Source: Candidatus Finniella inopinata
GTDB taxonomy: Bacteria > Pseudomonadota > Alphaproteobacteria > Paracaedibacterales > CAITNM01
Assembly (NCBI GenBank): GCA_943322985.2
Contig: CALPGA020000009.1
Span: 1-41,924 of the forward strand
Direction of reading: 5' to 3'
DNA: 41,924 bases
The position numbers and the translations under genes were made by a program. Below the pieces are notes generated by a model. That model was not told the DNA's origin. It made no database searches and saw only the letters and a list, made by a program, of their open reading frames with translations. Below, piece by piece: positions 7,975 through 16,263 of this stretch (the stretch's first letter is position 1; each line of letters opens with the position of its first letter).

Positions 7975-8013
7975 ACTTATGTTAAAGGGGCAAAGTATTT
8001 GAGGCAAGGTTGG
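7975..8013 (+). repeat. Direct repeat, copy 1 (duplicated 5' region of the UbiH-type gene)
   Basis: Thirty-nine bases match 8706-8744 with three differences; both copies hold AAGTATTTGAGGCAA. Weaker similarity continues into the first codons of the monooxygenase gene. Copy 1 is now unlinked from any such gene, so it looks like a relic of the upstream and start region. Confidence 0.8.
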
Positions 8014-8139
8014 CGTATTATAATGTTGGTACGCAAAATACAAAAAAAATTGAACATAAGAAATTAAACACCAGTTAACACTAATTTAATATCTTGTTAA
8101 TATAATAATTTTGGTAGTAGTGGTTTTGAGGCGTATCTG

Positions 8140-8670
8140 ATGAATATCATCTGCTCACTTCTATTTCTTTTTGTGAATGTTGTTGGAAGCATTCATGCAA
8201 GCTTGCCACTTGAATCTGAACAAGATGAGAATAAAAGGGCAGGTCAAACGCAACGTCTTATCGATTTTTACGAAAATCTTATTGCGAAACATAAAATAGA
8301 TGAAAGCATTCCCAGTGCACCCGAAGTGCTTTTTGGTTTGAAAAAGACCCAAGAGCTTGTTGCTGCCAAAGAATTTGTTGTTAGTGATGTGCCTTCTATT
8401 GGGCAAAATGCTTTTGAAAAAATTCCCCCAGATAGTGCAAAACAAGTATTGCCTAGTGTGGTTGAAACCAGTGCGGGTGTTGCAAAAGACAAGTCATTTT
8501 CATTCGATAATAGCTATGTGTATATTGACGGCATTAGCGAAGACGAAGACGTCGTGCTTGTTTTTGATTGTTCAGAAAGTGACACGAGCTGTAATGACTA
8601 TTTTACTGAGTGGTATGTGACGTTTGTAGAATTTTTAAGAAATAACTTGGCTCCTTTGTCTGCGCGTTAG
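8140..8670 (+). CDS. Secreted protein of unknown function
   Basis: A 176-residue protein with a signal peptide (MNIICSLLFLFVNVVGSIHA, then SLPLES). The mature part is acidic and mostly polar, with an N-terminal helical stretch (AGQTQRLIDFYENLIAKH) and an Asp/Glu-rich segment near residue 125-150 (GISEDEDVVLVFD). No domain recognised. It lies exactly between two copies of a 39-bp repeat derived from the downstream monooxygenase gene, which suggests insertion between proC and that gene. A GAGG at 8126-8129 is a possible ribosome binding site with a long spacer. Confidence 0.6.
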   Translation: MNIICSLLFLFVNVVGSIHASLPLESEQDENKRAGQTQRLIDFYENLIAKHKIDESIPSAPEVLFGLKKTQELVAAKEFVVSDVPSIGQNAFEKIPPDSAKQVLPSVVETSAGVAKDKSFSFDNSYVYIDGISEDEDVVLVFDCSESDTSCNDYFTEWYVTFVEFLRNNLAPLSAR

Positions 8671-8705
8671 GCCTATTAGTGAAAATTGAACTTGTTCACG
8701 AACTG

Positions 8706-8744
8706 ACTTATGTTAAAGAGGCGAAGTATTTGAGGCAAAGTTGG
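8706..8744 (+). repeat. Direct repeat, copy 2 (native upstream region of the UbiH-type gene)
   Basis: Partner of 7975-8013 (36 of 39 identical). This copy ends 2 bp before the ATG at 8747 and is the functional upstream region of the monooxygenase. Confidence 0.8.
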
Positions 8745-8746
8745 TT

Positions 8747-9892
8747 ATGGTCATTATAGTTGGTGCAGGGTTAGTTGGGGCGGCTTTGGCAATTCGCCTT
8801 TCGCAACTAGGAATAAAAGTACAGTTGTTGGAACGCAACGCATTTACTAAGCCATCAATACAAGATGGGCGCACGATTGCGGTAACCCTTGGCTCTAAGC
8901 GGTTTTTAGAAAGTTGCGGTCTGTGGCAAGCGCTGGAACCTACTGCCCAACGAATTAATCATATTCGCGTTTTTGAACAGGGGTCTGCTTGGACCCTTGA
9001 TTATGATTATCAAGACCTAGGGATTGACCCTATGGGGTATATTATTGAATTCGATTGCCTGTTAAATGCCCTATTTGATGGGGTGAGAAATGCTGAATTG
9101 GTTGAAGTGCTTGATAATTGCACCCTGCAGCAGTTGTTGCCCGGGGAAGTGCACACCAAGGAACACGGTGTTTTAAAAGCACCATTAGTTATTGGCGCAG
9201 ATGGGCGTAATTCTTGGGTGCGCGGCCAGGTACACATTAAAAGCAAAACCAAAGAATATGGCCACAAGGCTTTAGTAGCGCATTTTACCCATGAAAAGCC
9301 CCACCAAGCAACGGCGTGGGAGGTGTTTCAGCCATCTGGTCCCTTTGCCATGTTGCCGATGGTTGATACCGCTGATGGGCAGCATCAATCAGGAGTAGTT
9401 TGGTGCGGCTCTAAGGATTGCCCATGGGAAACTATTCCCACTGCTGAATTAGAACAAAAACTCATGGGTATTTTTCCATTTTATGGAAAAGTGACTTTGA
9501 ACAGTACACGTTGGACGTTTCCCCTGATTGCCCTAACCGTAGATAAAGCCACAGCGCCGCGTACAGTTTTAGTGGGGGACGCGGCCCATGCGCTGCACCC
9601 CATAGCGGGGCAGGGGGTTAATTTGGGGTGGCGTGATGTGGCAGATATTGCGCAATTATTGGCCGATGCTAAAGATTTAGGGGGAGATTTAGGGGCAGAG
9701 CATTTGTTAAATCAATATAGTCGTCGCCGTAAACTAGACCACAAAGGGCTCTATTTCTTTACCGATGGGCTGACTCGTCTTTTTGAAAGCGATAGCCAAG
9801 TGGTTAGTTTTGTTCGTCAAGCTGGCCTTGCGGTGGTTGGAAAAATTCCGCCTTTGAAAAAATTCTTCATGAAAAAAGCCATGGGTGTTTAA
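8747..9892 (+). CDS. UbiH/UbiF/VisC-family FAD monooxygenase (ubiquinone biosynthesis)
   Basis: A 381-residue flavoprotein hydroxylase. The N-terminal FAD motif is GAGLVGAALAIRLSQLG; the middle DG motif reads VIGADGRNSWVR; the C-terminal FAD motif LVGDAAHALHPIAGQGVN is the UbiH/COQ6 signature. This group hydroxylates the ubiquinone ring at positions 5, 6 or 1; which position cannot be told from sequence alone. ATG 8747 is chosen over TTG 8741 because the Rossmann strand begins at once (MVIIVGAG). GAGG at 8732-8735 is a weak ribosome binding site. Confidence 0.88.
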   Translation: MVIIVGAGLVGAALAIRLSQLGIKVQLLERNAFTKPSIQDGRTIAVTLGSKRFLESCGLWQALEPTAQRINHIRVFEQGSAWTLDYDYQDLGIDPMGYIIEFDCLLNALFDGVRNAELVEVLDNCTLQQLLPGEVHTKEHGVLKAPLVIGADGRNSWVRGQVHIKSKTKEYGHKALVAHFTHEKPHQATAWEVFQPSGPFAMLPMVDTADGQHQSGVVWCGSKDCPWETIPTAELEQKLMGIFPFYGKVTLNSTRWTFPLIALTVDKATAPRTVLVGDAAHALHPIAGQGVNLGWRDVADIAQLLADAKDLGGDLGAEHLLNQYSRRRKLDHKGLYFFTDGLTRLFESDSQVVSFVRQAGLAVVGKIPPLKKFFMKKAMGV

Positions 9893-9969
9893 AAATTTGA
9901 GCACGCAAAAAGTTTTACAACTTATAATGGCTCAGGTAGAATTACTTAAAAATATTGTCAGGAGATTTT

Positions 9970-10743
9970 GTGAAATCAAAATTATTAATAGGTTTAATGC
10001 TAGCGTCGTCACTGAGCTTTGGCTTAGCGGCATCTGTTTCAACCCTTGCTGAACGCGAAGTTTTGATTAAGGAAGCTTTTGCAAAAAGCCCGGTAGATGC
10101 CGTAGAAGCAATCAACAAATCTCAACAGGAAGACAAAATTAAAGTTGATGATCAGCACTATATTGTGGTGATTAAAAAAGATGGTGATAAGTACGTTCGT
10201 GTTGCCCACTTTAAAAAAGAAAAAATTAACCAAGCGGTTGAACAAAGCATTATGAATGTAATGCAAGAAGCTGAAGCGAAGTTGTCTGGTGGTTCTGGAC
10301 CTGTTGCTTTTGATTTTTCAGCGGGTGAAAAAAAGTTGTACGCAGTGCTTTCAAAGCAAGGGGATTTTTTAGTTTTTAATATTTGCCCAGCTGAAGATGA
10401 AGTTAAGGGTTTATTAGCAGCGGGTGAAAAGCCAGCTGAGGTAAAACCGGAAGTAAAAAAAGAAGAAGTTAAGCAAGAAGAGGTAAAGCCAGCTGATGCA
10501 ACTGTTGCACCGGCTGCTCCTGTAGCGGATGTATCTGCTGTTGCACCAGAAAAACCTGCAGATAAGCCAGCAGATATTACTGCGCCTGTTGCAACACCTG
10601 CACCTTCGGCAGATGTGTCTGTTCCTGCACCAGAGAAAGCGGCAGATGTTGTGCCAGCAAAAGTAGTGTTGGCCGATGCAAAGCCAGCTGCGCCAGTGAC
10701 TGCAGATTCTGCAAACAGTTCTACAGCAGCAGCTGCTGCTTAA
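9970..10743 (+). CDS. Secreted protein with Ala/Pro/Lys-rich tail
   Basis: Start is GTG 9970, since AGGAG (9960-9964) stands 5 nt upstream and the protein then opens with a signal peptide (KSKLLIGLMLASSLSFGLAA, then SVSTL). A folded domain of about 110 residues follows; segments such as YIVVIKKDGDKYVRVAHF and KKLYAVLSKQGDFLVFN vaguely recall single Cache domains, but this is weak. From about residue 140 to the end the sequence is low-complexity Ala, Pro, Val, Lys and Glu (repeated KPADKPAD, APEKPAD and VPAPEKAADV), likely an extended periplasmic linker. TATAAT at 9923-9928 may be the -10 element. Terminator follows at once. Confidence 0.65.
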   Translation: MKSKLLIGLMLASSLSFGLAASVSTLAEREVLIKEAFAKSPVDAVEAINKSQQEDKIKVDDQHYIVVIKKDGDKYVRVAHFKKEKINQAVEQSIMNVMQEAEAKLSGGSGPVAFDFSAGEKKLYAVLSKQGDFLVFNICPAEDEVKGLLAAGEKPAEVKPEVKKEEVKQEEVKPADATVAPAAPVADVSAVAPEKPADKPADITAPVATPAPSADVSVPAPEKAADVVPAKVVLADAKPAAPVTADSANSSTAAAAA

Positions 10744-10754
10744 TAAAACTACGC

Positions 10755-10785
10755 GGGGGAGGGAAATTCGTTCTTTCCCCTTTTT
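10755..10785 (+). terminator. Rho-independent terminator
   Basis: GGGGAGGGAA pairs with TTCTTTCCCC (two G-U pairs) around a short ATTCG loop, followed by five T. It lies 12 bp after the stop of the secreted Ala/Pro-rich gene. Confidence 0.8.
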
Positions 10786-11108
10786 CCTTATTGATAATGG
10801 ATGGCATTCTCTCGCCAGTCTCCCCAGAACTTAGGCGAACAGCACGAAGTGCGTTGGGCGCCTTAGTATCTTGGGGGCTAGTCCTATAATATCTGATTCG
10901 TTATACTCGCGAAAGCGGGCATCCATAATGATTAGTATCAATGGATCTGCGATCGAGTCGGAGATTGTAAGGATTATGTATTACTAACTGGATCATTACG
11001 TCGCTGCGCTCCTCATGAAGACGAGGGAGGGGGTGTGCTCCTCTGAAGACTAATTGTCGCAACCTTTAGCCCTTGAAAAGGGCGTGGGGATCTAGTGGGT
11101 AATTTCCC
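10786..11108. repeat. Gene-free region made of degenerate palindromic repeats
   Basis: No coding frame is credible here. Three repeat-like pieces stand out: CGCGAAAGCGGGCATCC near 10909-10925, GATCGAGTCGGAG near 10951-10963, and ACGTCGCTGCGCTCCTC near 10998-11014 followed by GAAGACGAGG. The last two have relatives in the gaps at 17753-18005 and 32918-32955. These resemble the widespread short palindromic intergenic elements of proteobacteria with GCG-CTCCTC cores. Confidence 0.5.
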
Positions 11109-12074
11109 TTACCGTTGATCTAGCTTAAATTCAATACGGCGGTTACGATCAACCTCTTCCACATTAATTGGTTGGAATTCTCCAAAGCCTGCGGCTACTA
11201 GGTGTTTACCATTAATGCCTTTTTTAATCATGTATTGCACAACGGCAATGGCCCGGGCTGCGGAAAGTTCCCAGTTGGAGGGGAACTGCGCGCTTTTAAT
11301 GGGATGCTTGTCGGTGTGGCCATCTACGCGAAGAATCCAGTTAATTTCAGGGGGGATTTTGCTGCCAATTTCTTTCAATGCTTTTATGAGTTCGTTCAGT
11401 TGCTTTTGACCTTCTTCGCCAAGCTCTGCGGAACCAATGCTGAACAAAACCTCTGATTGGAAAACAAAGCGGTCATCGACAACGCGCACGTCACTGCGGT
11501 CACCCAATATGCTTTTCAATTGCGCAAAAAACTGTGAACGAAACTGCCCAACTTTTATGGAGTCTTTATGTTTGTCTTGTTCTTTTTCTAACGCTTGAAG
11601 GCCTAGCTGTAGCTTTTTAACTTCAGCATCTTTTTGGGTTGTTTCTGCTTGAGCTTGATTTAACAGGACCTGCAGTTGACGCAATCGTTCTTCTAGCTTC
11701 TCGAGATCTGTTTTTAGGCGCTCATTGGCAGTGCGTTGATCGGTATGGGCATTTTTTTCAAGGTCTAAATCTTGTGTGATTTTTGCTAATTGTGCATTCA
11801 AACTGGCCATTAATTCTTCAAGGGAAGTTACCTTAGCGGATGCTTTGTCGTGGCTATCTTTTGCTTTTGCAAGACTTTCTTCAAATAGTCTGAGCTGAGC
11901 TTGAAGCCTAGCGACTTCGGTGTCTTTTGTGTTAATTGTTTCCACTAAAAAAACTTGGGCAACAAGAAATGTCATAAGCACAAAAACAATGGCCATTAGT
12001 ACTGTAGATAAGGCGTCAACAAAGGTGGGCCATATTTCAAGACGGGTAGGAGTTCTAGGGCGTGCAAAAAACAT
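11109..12074 (-). CDS. MotB/OmpA-type peptidoglycan-binding membrane protein
   Basis: One N-terminal membrane segment (ALSTVLMAIVFVLMTFLVAQVFLV) preceded by IWPTFVDA, then a long coiled coil (about residues 50-190), then an OmpA-like domain with VDGHTDKHP, SNWELSAARA and AAGFGEFQP, the peptidoglycan-binding pattern. This matches the MotB-like non-flagellar envelope proteins common in alphaproteobacteria, not a flagellar stator, as no flagellar gene is near. ATG 12074 is used; a TTG at 12086 in frame is possible. It is third in a minus-strand run after ndk and the CDP-alcohol phosphotransferase. Confidence 0.82.
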   Translation of the reverse strand: MFFARPRTPTRLEIWPTFVDALSTVLMAIVFVLMTFLVAQVFLVETINTKDTEVARLQAQLRLFEESLAKAKDSHDKASAKVTSLEELMASLNAQLAKITQDLDLEKNAHTDQRTANERLKTDLEKLEERLRQLQVLLNQAQAETTQKDAEVKKLQLGLQALEKEQDKHKDSIKVGQFRSQFFAQLKSILGDRSDVRVVDDRFVFQSEVLFSIGSAELGEEGQKQLNELIKALKEIGSKIPPEINWILRVDGHTDKHPIKSAQFPSNWELSAARAIAVVQYMIKKGINGKHLVAAGFGEFQPINVEEVDRNRRIEFKLDQR

Positions 12075-12107
12075 GAATGCGTTCAAATTTTAGATATACT
12101 TGAATTC

Positions 12108-12653
12108 TTACGTATTTTTTAGAAATCTCCAAAAGGTTTTTGCATATTGCATGCCAGATGCAATTGTAAATAGGCTGGTAAGCCCAAGTAAAACGCTTTC
12201 ACTAAACAGCACGTGTGGACTAATAGATGGGGCATGCAAGCGATAAGTCACCACTAAAATGCAAAGTATTTGCAAAAAAGTATTAATTTTACTGGCTTTG
12301 GTGGGGGATAAATCTTTTTTGTAGGCTGACCGCATCATTGCAAAGCCACCAAGGGCGATTAATACGTCTCGGCCAAGGCATAAGAAAACAAATGCTAAAG
12401 GTAGGGCTTTTAAGTAGCCAAGTGTTGCAAACATTCCAATCATTAGTGTTTTATCGGCAATAGGGTCGAATACTTTACCAAATAGTGATTCTTGTTTGAA
12501 TTTACGAGCACAAAATCCATCTAACCAATCGGTAATGCCCAAAAACAGCATAACCCAGAAGGCTAAAAAATAATTTTGACAGAGGTATAAGTAGATAAGG
12601 CCCGGCGTTCCAAAGAAACGAACGCCGGTTAAAATGTTGGGTAAATTAACCAA
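12108..12653 (-). CDS. pgsA: CDP-alcohol phosphatidyltransferase (PgsA-like)
   Basis: A 181-residue membrane enzyme with the complete CDP-alcohol phosphotransferase motif D-x2-DG-x2-AR-x8-G-x3-D-x3-[12 protein letters not shown], then G and FDPIADK. It begins [10 protein letters not shown], the common N-terminal LPN-x-LT-x-R pattern. The likely product is phosphatidylglycerophosphate from CDP-diacylglycerol and glycerol 3-phosphate, although a cardiolipin-synthase-type acceptor cannot be excluded from motifs alone. It overlaps the end of ndk by 8 bp, so the two are coupled. Confidence 0.82.
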   Translation of the reverse strand: MVNLPNILTGVRFFGTPGLIYLYLCQNYFLAFWVMLFLGITDWLDGFCARKFKQESLFGKVFDPIADKTLMIGMFATLGYLKALPLAFVFLCLGRDVLIALGGFAMMRSAYKKDLSPTKASKINTFLQILCILVVTYRLHAPSISPHVLFSESVLLGLTSLFTIASGMQYAKTFWRFLKNT

Positions 12654-13068
12654 CGATTTCTAGATCACTAAAGAAATAAGCAATTTCAGTAGCAGCATTT
12701 TCTGCAGAGTCAGAACCATGTACTGAATTTGCTTCAATAGATTCTGCAAACTCTTGGCGGATTGTGCCTTCTTTTGCATTAGCTGGGTTTGTAGCGCCCA
12801 TAATGTCGCGGTATTTAGCTACTGCGTCTTCACCTTGTAGAACTTGCACAACAACTGGTCCGCTGATCATAAATTGGCAAAGCTCACCAAAAAATGCGCG
12901 TTCAGCATGTACAGCATAAAATGCTTGTGCTTGGGCTAAGCTAAGGTGAAGGCGTTTTTGAGCGATAATGCGCAAACCAGCAGCTTCGATTTTAGCGTTA
13001 ATTTTTCCAGTGATGTTACGACGTGTTGCATCAGGCTTTAGAATAGAAAGTGTTTTTTCGGTTTTCAT
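12646..13068 (-). CDS. ndk: Nucleoside diphosphate kinase
   Basis: A 140-residue Ndk, which transfers the gamma phosphate among nucleoside triphosphates. It opens with [13 protein letters not shown], and the active-site histidine lies in NSVHGSDS near residue 117. Length is normal for the family. It is the first gene of a minus-strand run with the CDP-alcohol phosphotransferase (8-bp overlap) and the MotB-like protein, and diverges from ruvC 84 bp away, so both promoters share that gap. Confidence 0.96.
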   Translation of the reverse strand: MKTEKTLSILKPDATRRNITGKINAKIEAAGLRIIAQKRLHLSLAQAQAFYAVHAERAFFGELCQFMISGPVVVQVLQGEDAVAKYRDIMGATNPANAKEGTIRQEFAESIEANSVHGSDSAENAATEIAYFFSDLEIVG

Positions 13069-13151
13069 AAAACTTTATAATAAGTGCTTAGGGTGACTAT
13101 TCTATGGCATCCGGGTATGCTTTACAAGTTCATATAATCTTTTGGTAATGC

Positions 13152-13652
13152 ATGGTCAAAATATTGGGAATTGATCCAGGCCTTCAACGCACCGGTTGGG
13201 GCATTGTGCAGGCGCAGGGAAATTCACTAAGTTACGTAGCCCATGGAGTGATCAAGACCGATGCAAAGGCAGAATTGGCAAATCGGCTGAACACTTTGTA
13301 CCAGGAATTATTAAATGTATTGCAGCAATTTCAACCTCATGAAGCGGCTGTAGAAGAAACTTTTGTGAATCAAAACCCTGCATCTGCTTTGAAACTTGGT
13401 ATGGCGCGAGGAGTTGTTTTATTTACGCCTGCATCATTCGGATTAAAAGTGGCTGAATATTCGGCAAACAAGGTGAAAAAATCAGTGGTGGGGTCAGGAC
13501 ATGCCGAAAAACACCAGGTTGCTTTAATGGTGGCATTGCTTTTGCCAACTATGCCTAAAGGCGTTGTTGACGATGCGGCTGATGCCTTGGCCGTTGCCAT
13601 ATGCCATGCGCACCATCGTGAATTAAATGTACGCTTTAAGAATGCAAAATAA
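13152..13652 (+). CDS. ruvC: Crossover junction endonuclease RuvC
   Basis: A 166-residue Holliday junction resolvase. The first acidic catalytic residue is in ILGIDPGLQRTGWG (Asp7), the second in AAVEETFVNQNPASALKLG (Glu), and the last acidic cluster is VVDDAADALAVAICH near the C-terminus. Length is standard. ruvA and ruvB are not next to it. It is transcribed away from ndk. Confidence 0.95.
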   Translation: MVKILGIDPGLQRTGWGIVQAQGNSLSYVAHGVIKTDAKAELANRLNTLYQELLNVLQQFQPHEAAVEETFVNQNPASALKLGMARGVVLFTPASFGLKVAEYSANKVKKSVVGSGHAEKHQVALMVALLLPTMPKGVVDDAADALAVAICHAHHRELNVRFKNAK

Positions 13653-13726
13653 TTAGATTCTTGACTTGGCATGGGTGAATTTCTCGCTTACTGTAAATAA
13701 ATTTATAAAATAACCCTAGGAGATTT

Positions 13727-14824
13727 ATGTCTTTTGCTGTTCATGATTTGCCAACTCAAACCGATGATGTATCTGAATACAATCCAATGCAAACCGATGG
13801 GTTTGAATTTGTAGAATTTGCAAGCCCTAATGACGATGAACGTTTAGCTGAGACGTTTGAATCTTTGGGTTTTTCACTGGTTGCTAAGCACCGCTCTAAA
13901 AATGTTTTTTTGTACAGGCAGGGTCAAATTAATTTTATTGTGAACAAAGAACCAAATTCTTTTGCATCTGACTTTGCTACAGCACATGGCCCTTCTGCCT
14001 GTGCAATGGCAATACGCGTGAAAGATTCTGAATTTGCTTTAAATAGAGCAATTTCTTTGGGTGCAAGACCATATAAATCTGCGATTAATCATGGAGAAGT
14101 AACCATTCCAGCTATTTATGGAGTGGGTGATAGTTTGATTTTTTTCGTTGATCGTTATGATTCAAAAACAATTTATGACTACGACTTTGAATTTTTACCT
14201 GGTGTTGATGCTAATCCTAAGGGTAATGGACTTGAAATTATTGACCACTTAACGAACAACGTTTTTCAAGGTCAAATGACTAAATGGGCTAATTTCTATG
14301 AGAAAATATTTAACTTCCGTGAAATTCGTTATTTCCACATTACAGGACAAAAAACTGGTTTGCTAAGTCGCGCGATGACTAGTCCTTGCGGAAAAATTCG
14401 CATTCCTATTAATGAACCGACTGAAGATTCATCGCAGATTGCTGAGTATTTACGCGAATACAAAGGTGAAGGCATTCAACACATAGCCTTGACTACGAAA
14501 AATATTGTTGAAAGCGTTAACACAATCAAACAACACGGCATTAAGTTTTTAGATATTAGTGAAACATACTACGAAGTTGTGCGCGAACGCTTCCCAACTC
14601 TGAATTTAGATTATGAAACATTAACAAAACATAGAATTTTGATTGATGGTGAAGTTGATGGAGATCGCAAAGAAATATTGTTCCAAATTTTCACGGAGAC
14701 GGTTATTGGGCCAATTTTCTTTGAACTTATTCAACGTGAAGGCCACCAAGGCTTTGGTGAGGGAAATTTCTCGGCTTTGTTTGAATCAATGGAACGTGAC
14801 CAAGAGAGGCGTGGCGTTCTTTAA
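13727..14824 (+). CDS. hppD: 4-hydroxyphenylpyruvate dioxygenase
   Basis: A 365-residue two-domain VOC-fold enzyme that turns 4-hydroxyphenylpyruvate into homogentisate in tyrosine breakdown. The iron ligands are visible: His174 in IIDHLTNNV, His252 in GIQHIALTT, and Glu333 in GPIFFELIQREG, followed by the conserved C-terminal GFGEGNF gate region. A good ribosome binding site (AGGAGA) precedes the ATG. It stands alone; no homogentisate dioxygenase is seen in the window, so homogentisate may be exported or polymerise, as with legiolysin in Legionella (family knowledge). An aromatic amino-acid permease is at 24.7 kb. Confidence 0.93.
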   Translation: MSFAVHDLPTQTDDVSEYNPMQTDGFEFVEFASPNDDERLAETFESLGFSLVAKHRSKNVFLYRQGQINFIVNKEPNSFASDFATAHGPSACAMAIRVKDSEFALNRAISLGARPYKSAINHGEVTIPAIYGVGDSLIFFVDRYDSKTIYDYDFEFLPGVDANPKGNGLEIIDHLTNNVFQGQMTKWANFYEKIFNFREIRYFHITGQKTGLLSRAMTSPCGKIRIPINEPTEDSSQIAEYLREYKGEGIQHIALTTKNIVESVNTIKQHGIKFLDISETYYEVVRERFPTLNLDYETLTKHRILIDGEVDGDRKEILFQIFTETVIGPIFFELIQREGHQGFGEGNFSALFESMERDQERRGVL

Positions 14825-14839
14825 ATACTGAGCCACACT

Positions 14840-14870
14840 GAGCCCCTGAGTTAAACGATTTGGGGGGCTC
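14840..14870 (+). terminator. Possible terminator after hppD
   Basis: GAGCCCC (14840-14846) pairs with GGGGCTC (14864-14870) around a 17-nt loop; the sequence after it is only moderately T-rich. It lies between hppD and the convergent repetitive gene and may serve both directions. Confidence 0.5.
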
Positions 14871-14871
14871 T

Positions 14872-15023
14872 ATCTTCTACGTTTTTGAGCGGGCGCTTTT
14901 CTAGCGTTACCTCTTTTGGCTCCTCCTGATTTTTTAGCTTTACCACCATCTTCTACGTTTTTGAGCGGGCGCTTTTCTAGCGTTACCTCTTTTGGCTCCT
15001 CCTGATTTTTTAGCTTTACCACC
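14872..15023. repeat. Tandem duplication of 76 bp at the 3' end of the Ser/Gly/Lys gene
   Basis: Bases 14872-14947 are repeated in 14948-15023 without visible change. The 76-bp unit is not a multiple of three, so the outer copy is out of frame: the protein ends in the inner copy with KRRRWW, while the outer copy still holds the original end (KRRR, stop) in another frame. The identity of the copies suggests a recent event. Confidence 0.85.
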
Positions 15024-16139
15024 TTTAGCTTTTTTCTTACCACCTTTGGCTTTGCCGCCTTTGGCTTTTTTCTTACCGCCTTTGGCTTTGCCACCTTTGG
15101 CTTTTTTCTTACCACCTTTGGCTTTACCACCTTTAGCTTTTTTCTTACCACCTTTGGCTTTACCACCTTTAGCTTTTTTCTTACCGCCTTTGGCTTTGCC
15201 ACCTTTGGCTTTTTTCTTACCACCTTTGGCTTTACCACCTTTAGCTTTTTTCTTACCGCCTTTAGCTTTGCCACCGGCTTTTTTCTTGCCATCGGCTTTC
15301 TTTTTGCCTTTGGCTTTTTTATCTTTACCCTTTTTATCTTTGGCTTTTTTATCTTTACCCTTTTTGTCTTTGCCTTTTTTGTCTTTTGACTTGCTGTCTT
15401 TGGTTTTAGTGTCTTTGCCTTTTTTGTCTTTTGACTTGCTGTCTTTGGTTTTAGTGTCTTTGCCTTTTTTGTCTTTTGACTTGCTGTCTTTGGCTTTAGT
15501 GTCTTTGCCCTTTTTACCTTTGGCTTTTTTGCCTTTACCTTTTTTGTTATCAGAGTCTGCGCTTGCATCTGCACCGCCGGCGCTAGACCCACCGCTATCT
15601 GCACTGGAATTGTCAGAATTGTCACTAGTCGCAGGACTGCTACCGTTGCTGCCGGCAGATCCTGATCCATCACTTGCAGATCCACCACCTCCGGAAGAGC
15701 CTAGACTGCCTCCGCCACCGCTTGAGGTGCTACCACTACCAGAAGATCCACCACCTCCGGAAGAGCCGCTGCTACCACCGCCACCGCTTGAGGTGCTACC
15801 ACTACCAGAAGATCCACCACCTCCGGAAGAGCCGCTACTACCACCGCCACCGCTTGAGGTGCTACCAGAGTCGCCCCCACCGGATGAACCTCCACTGCTA
15901 CCACTGCCCTCAGATGAGTCGCTACTTCCAGAGCTTTCTCCTCCACTAGAGCTTCCGTGATCTGAGCTATCACTTTTACCAGCAGCTGATCCCTTGTTCC
16001 TGCCAGTGGAGCTGTCTGTCGATGATCCATTAACAGAGCCCAATGATTTGTTCACACTATTCATATTATCGGCAAACGTTCCCGCATTGGCGCGTACGCA
16101 AAGTGCCATTAAAATAAAAAATGCAACAAATCTGATCAT
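14940..16139 (-). CDS. Secreted Ser/Gly-rich and Lys-rich repetitive protein
   Basis: A 399-residue protein in three parts. Residues 1-19 are a signal peptide (ending CVRANA, then GTFA). About 20-195 is almost only Ser, Gly, Asp and Asn, with three near-identical Ser/Gly blocks of about 23 residues. About 196-399 is strongly basic: three 15-residue units of the type KDTKTKDSKSKDKKG, then seven units of 12 residues of the type KKKAKGGKAKGG, ending KRGNARKAPAQKRRR. The tail resembles histone H1-like polycations and could bind nucleic acid or anionic polymer. No family is recognised. Other frames are open only because the repeats are periodic. Confidence 0.6.
   Translation of the reverse strand: MIRFVAFFILMALCVRANAGTFADNMNSVNKSLGSVNGSSTDSSTGRNKGSAAGKSDSSDHGSSSGGESSGSSDSSEGSGSSGGSSGGGDSGSTSSGGGGSSGSSGGGGSSGSGSTSSGGGGSSGSSGGGGSSGSGSTSSGGGGSLGSSGGGGSASDGSGSAGSNGSSPATSDNSDNSSADSGGSSAGGADASADSDNKKGKGKKAKGKKGKDTKAKDSKSKDKKGKDTKTKDSKSKDKKGKDTKTKDSKSKDKKGKDKKGKDKKAKDKKGKDKKAKGKKKADGKKKAGGKAKGGKKKAKGGKAKGGKKKAKGGKAKGGKKKAKGGKAKGGKKKAKGGKAKGGKKKAKGGKAKGGKKKAKGGKAKGGKKKAKGGKAKKSGGAKRGNARKAPAQKRRRWW
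15024..15270. repeat. 36-bp tandem repeat array encoding the KKKAKGGKAKGG units
   Basis: About seven copies of a 36-bp unit, differing by single silent changes (ACC/GCC and TTA/TTG in plus orientation). Such arrays vary in copy number by slippage. A neighbouring 45-bp array (about 15365-15510, three copies) encodes the KDTKTKDSKSKDKKG units. Confidence 0.8.
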
Positions 16140-16263
16140 AGAAAATATCTATTTATACTGTTTATATATATCTTTACTTATTTTTATTAATATTTTGTGA
16201 AGAAAGTAATTTATAGATAATTTTTATTGTGGGATTTTTTGTAAACCCGTGGGAGCAGTAATC

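Noticed and set aside
15024-15510. Periodic repeats considered as a CRISPR array
   Set aside because: Repeats are contiguous without unique spacers and encode the Lys-rich protein repeats.
14870-15688. Minus-strand frame of Lys/Pro/Val repeats
   Set aside because: Same repeat array in another frame, without a start region; only its end reflects the duplicated 76-bp unit.
14992-15960. Large plus-strand ORF rich in Pro and Leu opposite the repetitive gene
   Set aside because: It is the reverse of Ser/Gly/Lys codon repeats; open only because the array has no stops in any frame, with no ribosome binding site or signal peptide.
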